A stretch of 64,000 bases of DNA, from positions 140,577 to 204,576 of the forward strand of contig JAEUWH010000082.1 in assembly GCA_016785955.1 (NCBI GenBank), written 5' to 3'. The notes beneath the pieces are model-generated. The model worked only from the letters and a program-made list of their open reading frames with translations, did not search any database and was not told the DNA's origin. Source of the stretch: Pseudobdellovibrionaceae bacterium (GTDB taxonomy: Bacteria > Bdellovibrionota > Bdellovibrionia > Bdellovibrionales > Bdellovibrionaceae). Positions 1 to 8,755 of this stretch are shown here, piece after piece. Position numbers and translations under genes: made by a program. Positions within the stretch are counted from its first letter, which is position 1. The number at the start of each line of letters is the position of its first letter.

Positions 1-2645
1 AAAGTTTTAACTTTAGCACGAAGTTCGTCGGCTTTATCGTAGATAGCTTCCTCTGTTTTCAATGTGTCAAATTCTTTAGTTATGGCCACGGGAGATGCCG
101 ATAGTTTTTCATAGATTTTTTGAGATTCTTTTATGGTTGATTCAGTATACCGCTCGTTATTGTTTTTATCCGAGAACTGCTCTAAGGCTTTGTTTTCCAT
201 TGCATTGCTAGCCATGTCGATCGTAATACCCTTAGCGATGGAACCTGTTAAAGTTGGTTTTTTGGGCTTTGGAATACTGGAAAATGTTGCGGGATTTGCA
301 TTTGGCGCCACGACGTATGAGGTTGAAAATCGAGTGGCTTTACCGACAGATTCCATTTCAGCTGTTACAACCATGCGGTGGAACGCCAAGGCTTCAGTTT
401 CGTTGATCAAGCCATTTTGAAACATCTTTTCGATATCACGATGTCGCGCCAAAGACTCGCGTTTGATTCCACGTTCGGCGAGTCTACCATATATCGAATT
501 TCTCACGGTGGATTGTGTGCCGTTGGTTCCAACGGCACCACTGGCGCGCTGAATGAATGATAACGTGTTGTTAACTGAAGTTTGTAATGCCGCCGACGTC
601 ACCGGGGTCGAGGCGATTCGGCCTAGATCAATTGAACTTAATGGAGGAATTTCGACCGTCATGGGTGATGTTCCCGTGACAGAGTTATTGCCGGGAGCGG
701 TTTTGGCAGTTGAGCCTCCAGCACTCGGGGCGGAGGAAGTTCCCGAATCGGCCACGGCACTGGGCGAGGGTCTAACCGACGAAGCCGTTGAACCATCAGC
801 TGCCCGTACAGCAGACGTAGATACCGTTGTCATTCCACCACTTAAACCTGTTGAAAAACCATTTGCTCTTTTCCAATCGTTAAGAGCTTTATCAATATTG
901 CTTCGCATTTGCGCGGCACTGGACGCCGATATACCTTGAACTCCAGACGTGTTTTCTAGTTGCGTGACTTGCAAGTGACGACGTTTTGCACCTTGTTCCA
1001 TAAGTGCTAATTTCTCTTCTTTCGTTTTTGCTCTTTCGAATTTTCTGCGATCCGCAATATGCTTTTCAGGGTTTTTCAGTCGAACATTTCTTTTAGGACT
1101 TCTATCGAACGCACGGAGATCTCTTTTGTAACCAGCAAGTGCAGGTCTACTGCGGGTCGCGATACCGCTTCCTCGTATGCGTGGCGCCGCCGTGGTGGGG
1201 GTGGCAACTGGCCGAGGTGCAGCTGCTGTAGCGGCCGATGTTGGCTTGGGAACAGAGCTCGGCACCGGACTAGGAGCGGTTTCGGCCGCGACGGTTGCGG
1301 ATCCGTTAGGTGATTGCGGTCTGTTGGAGGCCGCTGCGCGCGAATTGGGATTGCCAGCCCCTTCTTGCCTCACTCTCCGAGATATATTTTTTCGAATGTC
1401 ACCCATAGCTTTAAGTCGCTGACCCATTCTTTGAGAAAAATTTCTCATGGCAGTGGTCACTTTCAAAGACGGACGTACGCCAGCAGCTCCAGCACCGCCG
1501 CCACCACCACTGCCTCTTCCCGCATTTGCAGCATTTGTCATTTCTGATTGCATTCTTTTTGCTTGACGGCTGTCGGCAATCAATTGCTTTGCCAGGGTAC
1601 CCATTTTAGCGCCGGACTTGGCGATAGCTGCGACCATTTCAAATGCTTTTTTACCCGTGAAGAATTCAAGAACCATACTGGACACAACTTTGCATCCATG
1701 GTCGGCTTTGTAGACAGGTGAAAAACATTCTGTAAAAGATTCGAAGTGGGCCGTACTTTGCTTAAACACTTCTTTCACAAACTCGACAAGTTTTTCAAGA
1801 GTAGTCAGCGGATTCGTAGTCAGTATTTTTAAAATTTCCGAGGCGATTCCCATTTCCCACAAGCTTTTAGCCGTACGAGCCAATTTTAGTATGGATTCAA
1901 ATATCCCACGCCCGATACCGGTCAAACAATTCAACGCCCCTTCAGCTAGTTTGTCCGAGGAACTACGTTTATCAGGCCGAGTGCGTTTATAACATTCTTT
2001 TTGTAAGTCAGCGTCGTTCAAACTGCCAAATTCATAGGTATAGTAACTGCGCAAAATTCTGAATGCCGGACCTTCTTTGGTATTGCAACACTTGTCCATT
2101 TTATTTTCTTCGATAGGTGCGCCCAAGTTCTCCTTGAGACCCATTAATGCATTCATTGATTCGCAAGATTTTTTTCCGCTGCGTGCGTCCTCAACACACT
2201 CTTCAGTGACTCGTTTTACCGAGGCGACGGAACGTTCAATCAATTTCATACTGCGATGATATTCGTGCCATGTCTTAGCGTCACAGCTTTCAGGTTTAAC
2301 CCTGGGAACGTCGCCATTTTGATTCGTGCAGCTTGAGTTTAGAAATCGATTAACCCAATAATCTTCGGCATCAGCATGGGCTTTATAAAATAATTTTGTA
2401 TAACATTCGAAATGTTCTGGACGTGGATCCTGTGCTCCCAATAGTTCGTTTTCTATGGCCCCGACTATTTTGTTAAAGTTATAAGTTTTACCCCCGGGCC
2501 TTTTGTCATCCAAGCTCCCTGCCACAATGAATTTTTCAACTCCAATAACCTTATCACATTGAGCACGGTTATAGTCGTCCTCAGCCGCTAACAGGTGTGA
2601 CAAAGAGAACACTGTAAGTATAAAGACAAATAACTTTAGCTTCAC
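1..2645 (-). CDS. Large exported protein of unknown function, C-terminus beyond the window edge
   Basis: I translated the minus strand by hand from a GTG start at 2645. The start overlaps the stop of the upstream gene as GTGA, and the frame stays open to base 1 (about 881 codons). The first 20 residues form a classical signal peptide (KLK, then a hydrophobic stretch ending LLAA, then EDDYN). The mature part has many cysteines in its first 300 residues (Cys in QCDK, FECY, SSCT, KSC, KCCN). A Gly/Ser and Ala/Pro-rich linker follows around residues 380-500, then a charged helical stretch (residues 510-560) and an Ala/Ser/Thr-rich region. The build resembles the exported proteins at 56360-58996. 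I recognise no family. The overlap points to co-expression with the 186-residue exported protein upstream. Confidence 0.8.
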   Translation of the reverse strand, partial: MKLKLFVFILTVFSLSHLLAAEDDYNRAQCDKVIGVEKFIVAGSLDDKRPGGKTYNFNKIVGAIENELLGAQDPRPEHFECYTKLFYKAHADAEDYWVNRFLNSSCTNQNGDVPRVKPESCDAKTWHEYHRSMKLIERSVASVKRVTEECVEDARSGKKSCESMNALMGLKENLGAPIEENKMDKCCNTKEGPAFRILRSYYTYEFGSLNDADLQKECYKRTRPDKRSSSDKLAEGALNCLTGIGRGIFESILKLARTAKSLWEMGIASEILKILTTNPLTTLEKLVEFVKEVFKQSTAHFESFTECFSPVYKADHGCKVVSSMVLEFFTGKKAFEMVAAIAKSGAKMGTLAKQLIADSRQAKRMQSEMTNAANAGRGSGGGGGAGAAGVRPSLKVTTAMRNFSQRMGQRLKAMGDIRKNISRRVRQEGAGNPNSRAAASNRPQSPNGSATVAAETAPSPVPSSVPKPTSAATAAAPRPVATPTTAAPRIRGSGIATRSRPALAGYKRDLRAFDRSPKRNVRLKNPEKHIADRRKFERAKTKEEKLALMEQGAKRRHLQVTQLENTSGVQGISASSAAQMRSNIDKALNDWKRANGFSTGLSGGMTTVSTSAVRAADGSTASSVRPSPSAVADSGTSSAPSAGGSTAKTAPGNNSVTGTSPMTVEIPPLSSIDLGRIASTPVTSAALQTSVNNTLSFIQRASGAVGTNGTQSTVRNSIYGRLAERGIKRESLARHRDIEKMFQNGLINETEALAFHRMVVTAEMESVGKATRFSTSYVVAPNANPATFSSIPKPKKPTLTGSIAKGITIDMASNAMENKALEQFSDKNNNERYTESTIKESQKIYEKLSASPVAITKEFDTLKTEEAIYDKADELRAKVKT

Positions 2646-3202
2646 CGAAGCTCCGACTTAAATTCAATTTTTTCAAAATCATCTTGTGCTTTTTCTGCCA
2701 ACTTGGGGTTCGATTTCTCGGTCCAATTCAGCGAACTGATGATGACTCCATAAGGCGTAACGTAGTATTTTTCGGTAAAGAAGTTTTTTTCCTTTTTTTC
2801 CTCGAAGTGGCCAGTGATCTCAAAAATAATTTCTTTGCTTGATTTTTTTTCTATGGATTTATTGGCTTGCCAATTTTTATAGCCAGCGATCGAATGTATG
2901 ATTTTTTTTCCGGACAACAATTCCGCGTATATTTTTTCGGCATCCATTGATGCAAATTGCTCCCATAAATGGGGGTTGCCCAGCTGCGTGGCCGAAAGAC
3001 GAATAGGGTGGTCGTCTCCCAGTGTATAAATCTGCATTTCTTCAACGGCTCCGTCGCCGGTATATTGTTCCCAATCTAGTTGCGAGGGCAGAACGTACGA
3101 CAAAGTAGCCATGTTTTTTGGTCCCGAAGAATTGGTCTGAGATAAAACTAAGACCGACAAAAGAGCAACGATTGTAAATACAAAAAACACTTTCATTTTC
3201 AT
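2642..3202 (-). CDS. Small exported protein of unknown function
   Basis: This is a 186-residue protein with a clear N-terminal signal peptide (MKMKVFF, hydrophobic core to about residue 21, then QTNSSG). The mature part is charged and contains no cysteine. It looks like a periplasmic or surface accessory protein. It is the first gene of a minus-strand pair whose second gene (the large exported protein) begins inside its stop codon, so the two are probably translated together. It is divergent from the Mla-type operon. I recognise no domain. Confidence 0.75.
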   Translation of the reverse strand: MKMKVFFVFTIVALLSVLVLSQTNSSGPKNMATLSYVLPSQLDWEQYTGDGAVEEMQIYTLGDDHPIRLSATQLGNPHLWEQFASMDAEKIYAELLSGKKIIHSIAGYKNWQANKSIEKKSSKEIIFEITGHFEEKKEKNFFTEKYYVTPYGVIISSLNWTEKSNPKLAEKAQDDFEKIEFKSELR

Positions 3203-3319
3203 ACCTGTATCATTTCGGAATAAATTAGTTATTGCTGAATAGTCTAGGTTTGATTTAGGACATCAGGCTCGCTCAAACTTTATATTTGGCAAGCGCTCCA
3301 GACAAAAGTGCGTATTTTC

Positions 3320-3367
3320 TGTCAAAGCTGACAATACTTTGAAGCTGCGAGTTTAATTTTTTAAACT
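3320..3367. promoter_or_regulatory. Inverted repeats in the divergent spacer before the Mla-type operon
   Basis: Two short inverted repeats lie in the 179-base spacer between divergent genes: TGTCA-aagc-TGACA (3320-3333) and AGTTTAA-tttt-TTAAACT (3350-3367). The second ends 14 bases before the mlaF-like ATG. They could be an operator or a 5'UTR hairpin. I see no convincing Shine-Dalgarno before that ATG. Function is inferred only from position. Confidence 0.3.
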
Positions 3368-3381
3368 GAAATCAGAACCGC

Positions 3382-4113
3382 ATGATAAAATATAAGAATT
3401 TAGTCAAATCATTTGGAACACGCACAGTTCTTAAAGGTATCGATCTGCATATCAAAGCGGGAGAGATCGTTTTTATCCTTGGTACTTCGGGAACTGGCAA
3501 GTCAGTCTTACTGAAGAATACTGTTGGTCTGTTGAGGCCAGATTCTGGTGAAATCTGGATTGATGGGGAAAATGTTTCGGGCTACTCGGAAGAACAATTT
3601 TTATCCATTCGAAAAAAATGTGGAATGGTCTTTCAGCATCCAGCACTTTTTGACTCGCTAACTATTTATGAAAATATCGCTTACGGTCTGCGAAAGCATT
3701 TTAGTATGGCAGAAAATGAAATTGAAAGACGTGTGGAACAAGCGTTAAGTCTAGTCAATTTAGATAACATACTCAGCAAACGTCCAGGGGAAATTTCATA
3801 TGGAATGCAGAAGCGAGTAAGCTTGGCACGCACTGTTGTGTTGCAACCTAAAGTTTTGTTATTCGATGAACCTACAACAGGGCTGGATCCGGTGACGACC
3901 AACTCTATTAACACATTAATTCAAAGCTTATCGCGAAAATTAAACACGACATCAATGGTGGTTAGTCACGATATGCAATGCGCATTGAAAATTGCGGATC
4001 ACATTGTGGTTTTGGATCAGGGGCAAGTCGTGGATCAAGGAACGCCAAAACAATTGCTAGAATCTGAGGTTCCCTTGGTCCGTGATTTTTTAGAAGAAGC
4101 GAGAAACCAATGA
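3382..4113 (+). CDS. mlaF: Mla-type lipid transport ABC ATPase (MlaF-like)
   Basis: This 243-residue cytoplasmic ATPase should power phospholipid or other lipid movement across the envelope with the permeases and MCE protein encoded just downstream. Walker A is GTSGTGKS (34-41), the Q-loop is FQHP (84-87), Walker B is LLFDEP (159-164), and the switch His is in VVSHD (H196). The ABC signature is unusual: ISYGM (138-142) where family members normally have LSGGM or LSGGQ, so Tyr replaces the first Gly. Its stop overlaps the next start as ATGA. The length is normal for MlaF. Family and operon context are clear; the lipid substrate and direction are not. Confidence 0.9.
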   Translation: MIKYKNLVKSFGTRTVLKGIDLHIKAGEIVFILGTSGTGKSVLLKNTVGLLRPDSGEIWIDGENVSGYSEEQFLSIRKKCGMVFQHPALFDSLTIYENIAYGLRKHFSMAENEIERRVEQALSLVNLDNILSKRPGEISYGMQKRVSLARTVVLQPKVLLFDEPTTGLDPVTTNSINTLIQSLSRKLNTTSMVVSHDMQCALKIADHIVVLDQGQVVDQGTPKQLLESEVPLVRDFLEEARNQ

Positions 4114-4886
4114 TTGGGGTGGTTCCTCGTTTTTTTTACCGCCTTGGTCAGATCATGATGTTTTTGGGTGATGTATTGAAAACGCTTTGGCATCGCCCGT
4201 GTCGTCTGGAATTAGTCTTAGAACAAGTATGGTACGTGACTCTTCAAAGTTTTCCGACAACGGCGATGGCGGGTTTTTTTGTTGGCGGCATCATGACGGT
4301 TCAATTTGCCATGCAAGTAAATGAATTTGGTGCTGCTGCTTATTTGGGTGGCTTGTCCACAAGCGCTACGTTTCGGGAAGTCGGCCCAATGCTGATTGCA
4401 TTTATGCTGTCGGGTAAAGTAGGCGCCTTTACATCAGCAGAACTAGGAACGATGAAAGTGACCGAGCAGATCGATGCGATCCGATGTCTAGGTGCAGACC
4501 CCATTCAAGAGGTCATTTTACCCCGTTTTTTAGGGATTATTATTTCGTCATTCTTCTTGCTCACGGGTGGCTTAATGCTTTCCGTAGTAGGTGGCGCGAC
4601 TTTAGGGGTGTTGTTTGCGGGTATTAATCCGCAAGAATACGTCCGGCATATTCCTACAATTATGGGTTGGCCGTCTATATTAAGTGGAATTGTTAAATGT
4701 TTATCGTATGCATTGGTTTTGGCGACAATATGTACCTACATGGGATATTTCACGACAGGTGGAGCAAAAGGAGTTGGTCGCGCCGTTGTGAGTACATCGG
4801 TGCTGACGATGGTTACAATTGTGGTATTTGATTGGGGAACAAGTTTTTTGGGACAGCTGATGTTGTCCTGGTTTGCGATAGGGTGA
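4110..4886 (+). CDS. mlaE: MlaE-family permease, first copy
   Basis: A 258-residue inner-membrane permease of the MlaE/YrbE family. Several long hydrophobic segments surround the family hallmark region around residues 105-135 (ELGTMKVTEQIDAIRCLGAD), which contacts the ATPase. The start overlaps mlaF by 4 bases. It is followed after one base by a second, divergent copy of the same family. Known bacterial Mla transporters use an MlaE homodimer, so the tandem pair suggests a heterodimeric channel here. That last point is inference. Confidence 0.88.
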   Translation: MIGVVPRFFYRLGQIMMFLGDVLKTLWHRPCRLELVLEQVWYVTLQSFPTTAMAGFFVGGIMTVQFAMQVNEFGAAAYLGGLSTSATFREVGPMLIAFMLSGKVGAFTSAELGTMKVTEQIDAIRCLGADPIQEVILPRFLGIIISSFFLLTGGLMLSVVGGATLGVLFAGINPQEYVRHIPTIMGWPSILSGIVKCLSYALVLATICTYMGYFTTGGAKGVGRAVVSTSVLTMVTIVVFDWGTSFLGQLMLSWFAIG

Positions 4887-4887
4887 A

Positions 4888-5688
4888 ATGACAACGAAGC
4901 AGTTAATTCAAAATCCATTCGCATTTATAGGAGTATTGTTAATTCATACGTGTCGGGATGCGCGCGCGTTTTTGACTCTTGTTGTGCAAACACTTTTTCA
5001 GCTGGTGACTCATTTGCCTAGAAAAAAGGAAACTATTCAACAATTGTATTTCGTGGCCAATGGCAGTCTTTGGACAATTATATTTTGTGTATGTTTTGCA
5101 GCTGTCGTGACGATGTTAGAGTCTTCATTTCATATGAAGCTAGTTATTCAAAATGATTCGATGGTTCCAGGATTTGCGTCCCTCTTGATTTTGCGCGAGC
5201 TAGGTGCCATTGTTACGGCGCTTCTTTTGACTTCGCGAATTGGGGCCGGTATGGCTGCAGAGATTGGATCGATGAAAGTCACCGAGCAAATTGATGCGCT
5301 TAAGATGTTGGGTATAAATCCGATTCGTTTTTTAATTGTACCGCGGCTGATCGCTTCGACTATAGGCTGTGTTTTATTAAGTATTATTGCTAATCTAGTG
5401 TGTATTTTTGCGGCGATGATCGTTGCGGATCAATTTTTAGGATATTCAAACGGTATGTTTCTCACGGCCATGAGACGTTTTGTGGATTTTCAAGATATCA
5501 TTTTTGCATCGATCAAGGCATTTTGTTTTGGATTCGTAATTCCATTGGTGAGTTGTTACTTTGGATTTAATTGTAGAACGGGGGCTGATGGAGTAGGTCG
5601 AGCAACCACCCAAAGTGTAGTCTTTGCTTCGGTTGCTATCATAGTTCTTGATTTTGTACTCTCTTATACGTTTTCATATTTCTATTAG
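4888..5688 (+). CDS. mlaE2: MlaE-family permease, second copy
   Basis: A 266-residue paralogue of the preceding permease, with the same core motif (EIGSMKVTEQIDALKMLGIN, about residues 124-143) but an unrelated, longer N-terminus (HTCRDARAF). The ATG lies one base after the previous stop. It is predicted to be inner-membrane and to pair with the first copy, so that each partner supplies one half of the channel. The gene symbol is only a label for the second copy. Confidence 0.86.
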   Translation: MTTKQLIQNPFAFIGVLLIHTCRDARAFLTLVVQTLFQLVTHLPRKKETIQQLYFVANGSLWTIIFCVCFAAVVTMLESSFHMKLVIQNDSMVPGFASLLILRELGAIVTALLLTSRIGAGMAAEIGSMKVTEQIDALKMLGINPIRFLIVPRLIASTIGCVLLSIIANLVCIFAAMIVADQFLGYSNGMFLTAMRRFVDFQDIIFASIKAFCFGFVIPLVSCYFGFNCRTGADGVGRATTQSVVFASVAIIVLDFVLSYTFSYFY

Positions 5689-5696
5689 GGGACTGA

Positions 5697-6476
5697 ATGA
5701 AAGTTGAAACTAAGGTCGGATTGTTATCTGTCGTTGCGGTAGTTCTTATTTTTGTGTTCGCCTATTTAGTAGGACTAGTTTCACCATTTAGTGACTCCTA
5801 TGATTTAAATGTCATGTATAACTACGCGGGAGGAATCGAGCAGGGCTCGCCTGTGCGAGTGATGGGTATCAAAGTTGGTAAAGTGAAAAGTATCACGTTT
5901 GTTCCTGACTTTAAGATGTCTGGAAATGGTGAGGAAGTAAAATTACAAGTCAAAATCTCTGTAGAAAAGAGAGCGTGGCCATCTATTCGTCAAGATTCGC
6001 GATTTTTTATCAATTTGGCGGGTGTTATCGGAGAGAAGTTTTTAGAAATCTCGCCGGGCAGTCTAGATCAAGCAGAATTTAAGAATGGGGATACGCTTCG
6101 AGGAGAAGATCCACCACGAATTGATCAATTAATTTCACAAAGTTATGGTCTGGCGGGAAAAATGATCGAGTTAGTAAATAAAAATGAAGGTTCGGTTAGC
6201 AGCATGATCAGCCAATTGGATAAGTTGGTTACGAACTTTAATAAAACCCTCGTCTTATTAGAAAAAACTTCGAAAAACAAAGAAATGGGACGGTTAGTAG
6301 ATAATTTTATCAAGGTAAGTGATGACTTGGTTTATCTAACCGCGGGTCTTCGCTCTAAAAAAGCGGAAGAAAGTTATGATCTGATTCACAAGTTACTTTT
6401 TCGCCTAGAGCCTTTGGACGGCCCCGCCATTCGCAAATTTTTACAGCAAGAGGGTATTAAAGCGAAGATTCTTTAA
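5697..6476 (+). CDS. mlaD: MCE-domain lipid-binding protein (MlaD-like)
   Basis: A 259-residue protein with one N-terminal membrane anchor (about residues 7-29) followed by an MCE domain (about 38-125; YAGGIEQGSPVRVMGIKVGK is the hallmark). A helical periplasmic tail completes it. It should form the periplasmic hexameric ring on the MlaE permeases. The Shine-Dalgarno GGGGAC precedes the ATG. No MlaB or MlaC gene follows, so the operon is the reduced four-gene form (ATPase, two permeases, MCE). Confidence 0.9.
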   Translation: MKVETKVGLLSVVAVVLIFVFAYLVGLVSPFSDSYDLNVMYNYAGGIEQGSPVRVMGIKVGKVKSITFVPDFKMSGNGEEVKLQVKISVEKRAWPSIRQDSRFFINLAGVIGEKFLEISPGSLDQAEFKNGDTLRGEDPPRIDQLISQSYGLAGKMIELVNKNEGSVSSMISQLDKLVTNFNKTLVLLEKTSKNKEMGRLVDNFIKVSDDLVYLTAGLRSKKAEESYDLIHKLLFRLEPLDGPAIRKFLQQEGIKAKIL

Positions 6477-6632
6477 CATCTTCTAAGTCTGCTGGGTATG
6501 GGCTAGACATAGTTACTTGGCGGTCACAGAACTGCCTTTGTAGTTGTTGACTCGGCCTTTCGGACTCGTTACTTCCTAGATTGGGGTAAATTTCGATTTT
6601 TTTCAGAAATTTCTGGCCAATGGAGGCACATG

Positions 6633-7265
6633 ATGAAGACTTGTTTAGTTTTATTAACAATTATTTTCGCAGTTTCGCTTAAGGCACAAGAAATCTCGAC
6701 GGTGGAAATTAAACCCAATCGACCGACAAAAATTCAATCCGAGACGCAGTCATCGACTACAAATGCAAAAAATTACTATCAATCGTCGTATAGTTCGAAT
6801 TGGGAGTTGCGTGATCACCGAAAATTGGGTGCCGGAGTTGGCTTGTCCGGAGTATTTGGACAAATTGGCGGTGTTGCCGACATAAATTTTGACGCACAAA
6901 ATTCAGCACAAGTTGGTTTTGGTAACGGATATGGCTACAACACCTTCTTTATGGCTTGGAAAAACAGTTTTGAGAGTCAGTTTTTGTCTCCCTATGTGAC
7001 GATCGGATACTCTCGTTGGTACAATTCTGACAACGTAGATTTACGTGGTAATTCGTATATATTGGATCAAGTTTTATCGTCGACCGAATTAAGAAATGGA
7101 AAAATCGGAGTGGATTTCCTGCTTACGAATGTGGGTTTTCAATACAATCAATTGGATTCGGAATGGATAGGTAATTCTTTTTTCTTGGAGTTTAATTTTC
7201 TTTATAGCACCAGCCGGGGACATTTGATACCAGCGGCTTCGGTGGGATCGATCTATTATTTTTAG
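6633..7265 (+). CDS. Predicted outer-membrane beta-barrel or surface protein
   Basis: A signal peptide (MKTCLVLLTIIFAVSLKA) leads into a mature part of alternating aromatic/polar strands with many Gly, Asn and Tyr. The chain ends in an aromatic residue (SIYYF), as outer-membrane barrels usually do. Two ATGs stand in tandem at 6630 and 6633. GGAGG at 6622-6626 sits 6 bases before the second but only 3 before the first, so I chose 6633 (210 residues). It may be the outer-membrane partner of the Mla operon 156 bases upstream, but nothing in the sequence proves that. A strong terminator follows. Confidence 0.7.
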   Translation: MKTCLVLLTIIFAVSLKAQEISTVEIKPNRPTKIQSETQSSTTNAKNYYQSSYSSNWELRDHRKLGAGVGLSGVFGQIGGVADINFDAQNSAQVGFGNGYGYNTFFMAWKNSFESQFLSPYVTIGYSRWYNSDNVDLRGNSYILDQVLSSTELRNGKIGVDFLLTNVGFQYNQLDSEWIGNSFFLEFNFLYSTSRGHLIPAASVGSIYYF

Positions 7266-7280
7266 TAGCCATTTTTAGGC

Positions 7281-7312
7281 AAAAAAAAACCCTCAGGTAA
7301 CTGAGGGTTTTT
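7281..7312. terminator. Bidirectional intrinsic terminator
   Basis: CCCTCAG (7290-7296), loop gtaa, CTGAGGG (7301-7307). A run of nine A precedes it and TTTTT follows, so it works on both strands. It ends the plus-strand barrel gene and the minus-strand Lys/Ala-rich gene that converge on it. Confidence 0.9.
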
Positions 7313-7332
7313 AGATTATTAGCCGAAGCTAA

Positions 7333-7407
7333 CTATCTTTTTTTAGCAGCTTTCTTTTTAGTAGCTTTTTTCTTAGTAGCTTTTTTAGCAGCTTTCTTTT
7401 TTGCCAT
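7333..7407 (-). CDS. 24-residue Lys/Ala-rich histone-H1-like peptide
   Basis: A very short gene read by hand. Its product is almost only Lys and Ala with a little Thr (MAKKKAAKKATKKK, ending AAKKR). It has an excellent Shine-Dalgarno (AGGAGG, 6 bases before the ATG) and sits directly before the strong bidirectional terminator, so it is very likely a real, well-translated gene. The (K)AAKK/KATK repeat recalls the tails of histone-H1-like and HU-like DNA-binding proteins, so nucleic-acid binding is the natural guess. A nucleoid role is inference. Confidence 0.7.
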   Translation of the reverse strand: MAKKKAAKKATKKKATKKKAAKKR

Positions 7408-7435
7408 GTGCTCCTCCTGGAGAGATTAAAATGAT

Positions 7436-7476
7436 GTAGTGTTAATTCACTACAAACTTATAACTATACTTATAGT
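7436..7476. promoter_or_regulatory. Two inverted repeats upstream of the Lys/Ala-rich gene
   Basis: GTAGTG-ttaatt-CACTAC (7436-7453) and ACTATA-ct-TATAGT (7463-7476) lie 29-70 bases before the minus-strand ATG at 7407. On the minus strand TTGTGA followed by TATAAG at 16-base spacing overlaps the second repeat and could be the promoter, which would make that repeat an operator and the first a leader hairpin. Confidence 0.35.
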
Positions 7477-7546
7477 GTTCACAAACTGACGAGCTCCGTC
7501 AACAAAAAAAAATCACATGCACAGAATTTGATACAACTTTTTTTTC

Positions 7547-8299
7547 ATGATGCTTGCATTGATCGTTTCTTTTTCAATTTCGACTCTCGGATTTGCAATT
7601 CTAAAGCATGAAATTCGCGAATTCTTTTTTAATTTTGGTCTGAAGATGTCCATTTTCACTCTATGCATGTATTTTTTGGCGACGATACTTTTAGTTCTGA
7701 CTTTTTTTTCCATCGAACACCCTATGTTTTTGTGGATGGGAATTTTTTTCCTCATTGTCTGTGCGCGAACGTTGCCATTTTTTGCGCGCTCGTATTTTGA
7801 AAGTGAAATTCAGAAAGAAAGTTTAGGATTTTTGGATAAAATAATCCTAAATGTTTCAACCGGTGCATCTATGAAATCCGCTATGGACAGGTCTTTAGAA
7901 GACATGAGCGGTTGGCGCAGGCGACAGTTTCGCGATTTGACTCACATGGTGTTTTTAACCCAAAATGTTTCCAAAATTTCTTCGGGAATATTAAAAAATT
8001 TAGCAGACGAATTGATTTATATTCATCTTTCACAAGTCAAAACGCTCGAGCAACTTCAAAAAGTGCGCCGGAATTTGAAATTGCGACTTGATTTGAGACA
8101 TAGGTCGAGAACTGTGGCACTAAATATGAATGTACAAGCCGGTTTTTTGATATTCATTTTTGTTGGTGTCAGTTTTTTTTCCTATTCCAACTATGAGACA
8201 AAGTTATTTTTGAAATATCTTTTGCCGGCGATGATCTGGTTCATTTTTGGTTGTCTGGGTTTATTTTATTTGCAGAGGAATCATAAATGGAAGATTTAG
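7547..8299 (+). CDS. TadB-like type II secretion/Flp pilus membrane protein
   Basis: 250 residues. Two hydrophobic segments lie near the N-terminus (about 35-57 and 62-82), then a long soluble helical region (about 85-200), then two C-terminal membrane segments (about 202-220 and 225-243). The soluble part has the T2SSF-like pattern: STGASMKSAMDRS, and RSRTVALNMNVQAGF entering the membrane. This is the layout of TadB inner-membrane platform proteins. The next gene, overlapping by 13 bases, looks like the TadC partner. No Tad ATPase or pilin gene is adjacent. Family assignment is by layout and motif feel, so moderate confidence. Confidence 0.55.
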   Translation: MMLALIVSFSISTLGFAILKHEIREFFFNFGLKMSIFTLCMYFLATILLVLTFFSIEHPMFLWMGIFFLIVCARTLPFFARSYFESEIQKESLGFLDKIILNVSTGASMKSAMDRSLEDMSGWRRRQFRDLTHMVFLTQNVSKISSGILKNLADELIYIHLSQVKTLEQLQKVRRNLKLRLDLRHRSRTVALNMNVQAGFLIFIFVGVSFFSYSNYETKLFLKYLLPAMIWFIFGCLGLFYLQRNHKWKI

Positions 8300-8721
8300 C
8301 ACCGCCGTTGGAGCTGTTACTGTCCGTAAAAAGTAGTATTGAAAAGGGAAAATCGATTCAAGAGGGTATAAAACGTTACTTCAATGTCCACTCGTCGCAG
8401 TCATTTGCGCGATTTACCCGGCAGTGGTTCGTGCTCATCGAACGACAAGTCAGCACGCACGAGCTTGTGGCCACGTTGAAATCGCCGTATCGTCGACAGA
8501 TTCTACAATTATTAGAGAAAGGAATCAGAAAGGAGCCGATCTATAATCAAATTCTCATACTTGAACACGAGGTTTATCAAGCGTGCGAGCGGGAGATACA
8601 AGAAAAGCTAATTAAACTTCCGTATTTAGTAATGATTCCCGTCCTTTTTTTCCAGTTCCCTGCTCTTTTGACGGTAATTTTTGGACCACTACTTCAAAAT
8701 TTTATTGAAAGTTTAAGATGA
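8287..8721 (+). CDS. TadC-like platform protein, short form
   Basis: 144 residues, about half the usual length of TadC. The N-terminal part matches the helical T2SSF core (SIEKGKSIQEGI) and the C-terminus is a membrane hairpin, KLPYLVMIPVLFFQFPALL followed by GPLL, typical of TadC ends. It overlaps the TadB-like gene by 13 bases, with AGAGGA just before its ATG. It should sit in the inner membrane beside TadB. The missing N-terminal membrane segments are odd and may be supplied by the partner. Confidence 0.5.
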   Translation: MEDLAPPLELLLSVKSSIEKGKSIQEGIKRYFNVHSSQSFARFTRQWFVLIERQVSTHELVATLKSPYRRQILQLLEKGIRKEPIYNQILILEHEVYQACEREIQEKLIKLPYLVMIPVLFFQFPALLTVIFGPLLQNFIESLR

Positions 8722-8755
8722 AGTGGGTGAAAATAGCATCAGAGGGTCCAAATTG

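Noticed and set aside
133..1547. Several plus-strand frames at the left edge
   Set aside because: They lie opposite the 881-codon minus-strand exported protein, whose signal peptide and coupling to the upstream gene show the true coding strand.
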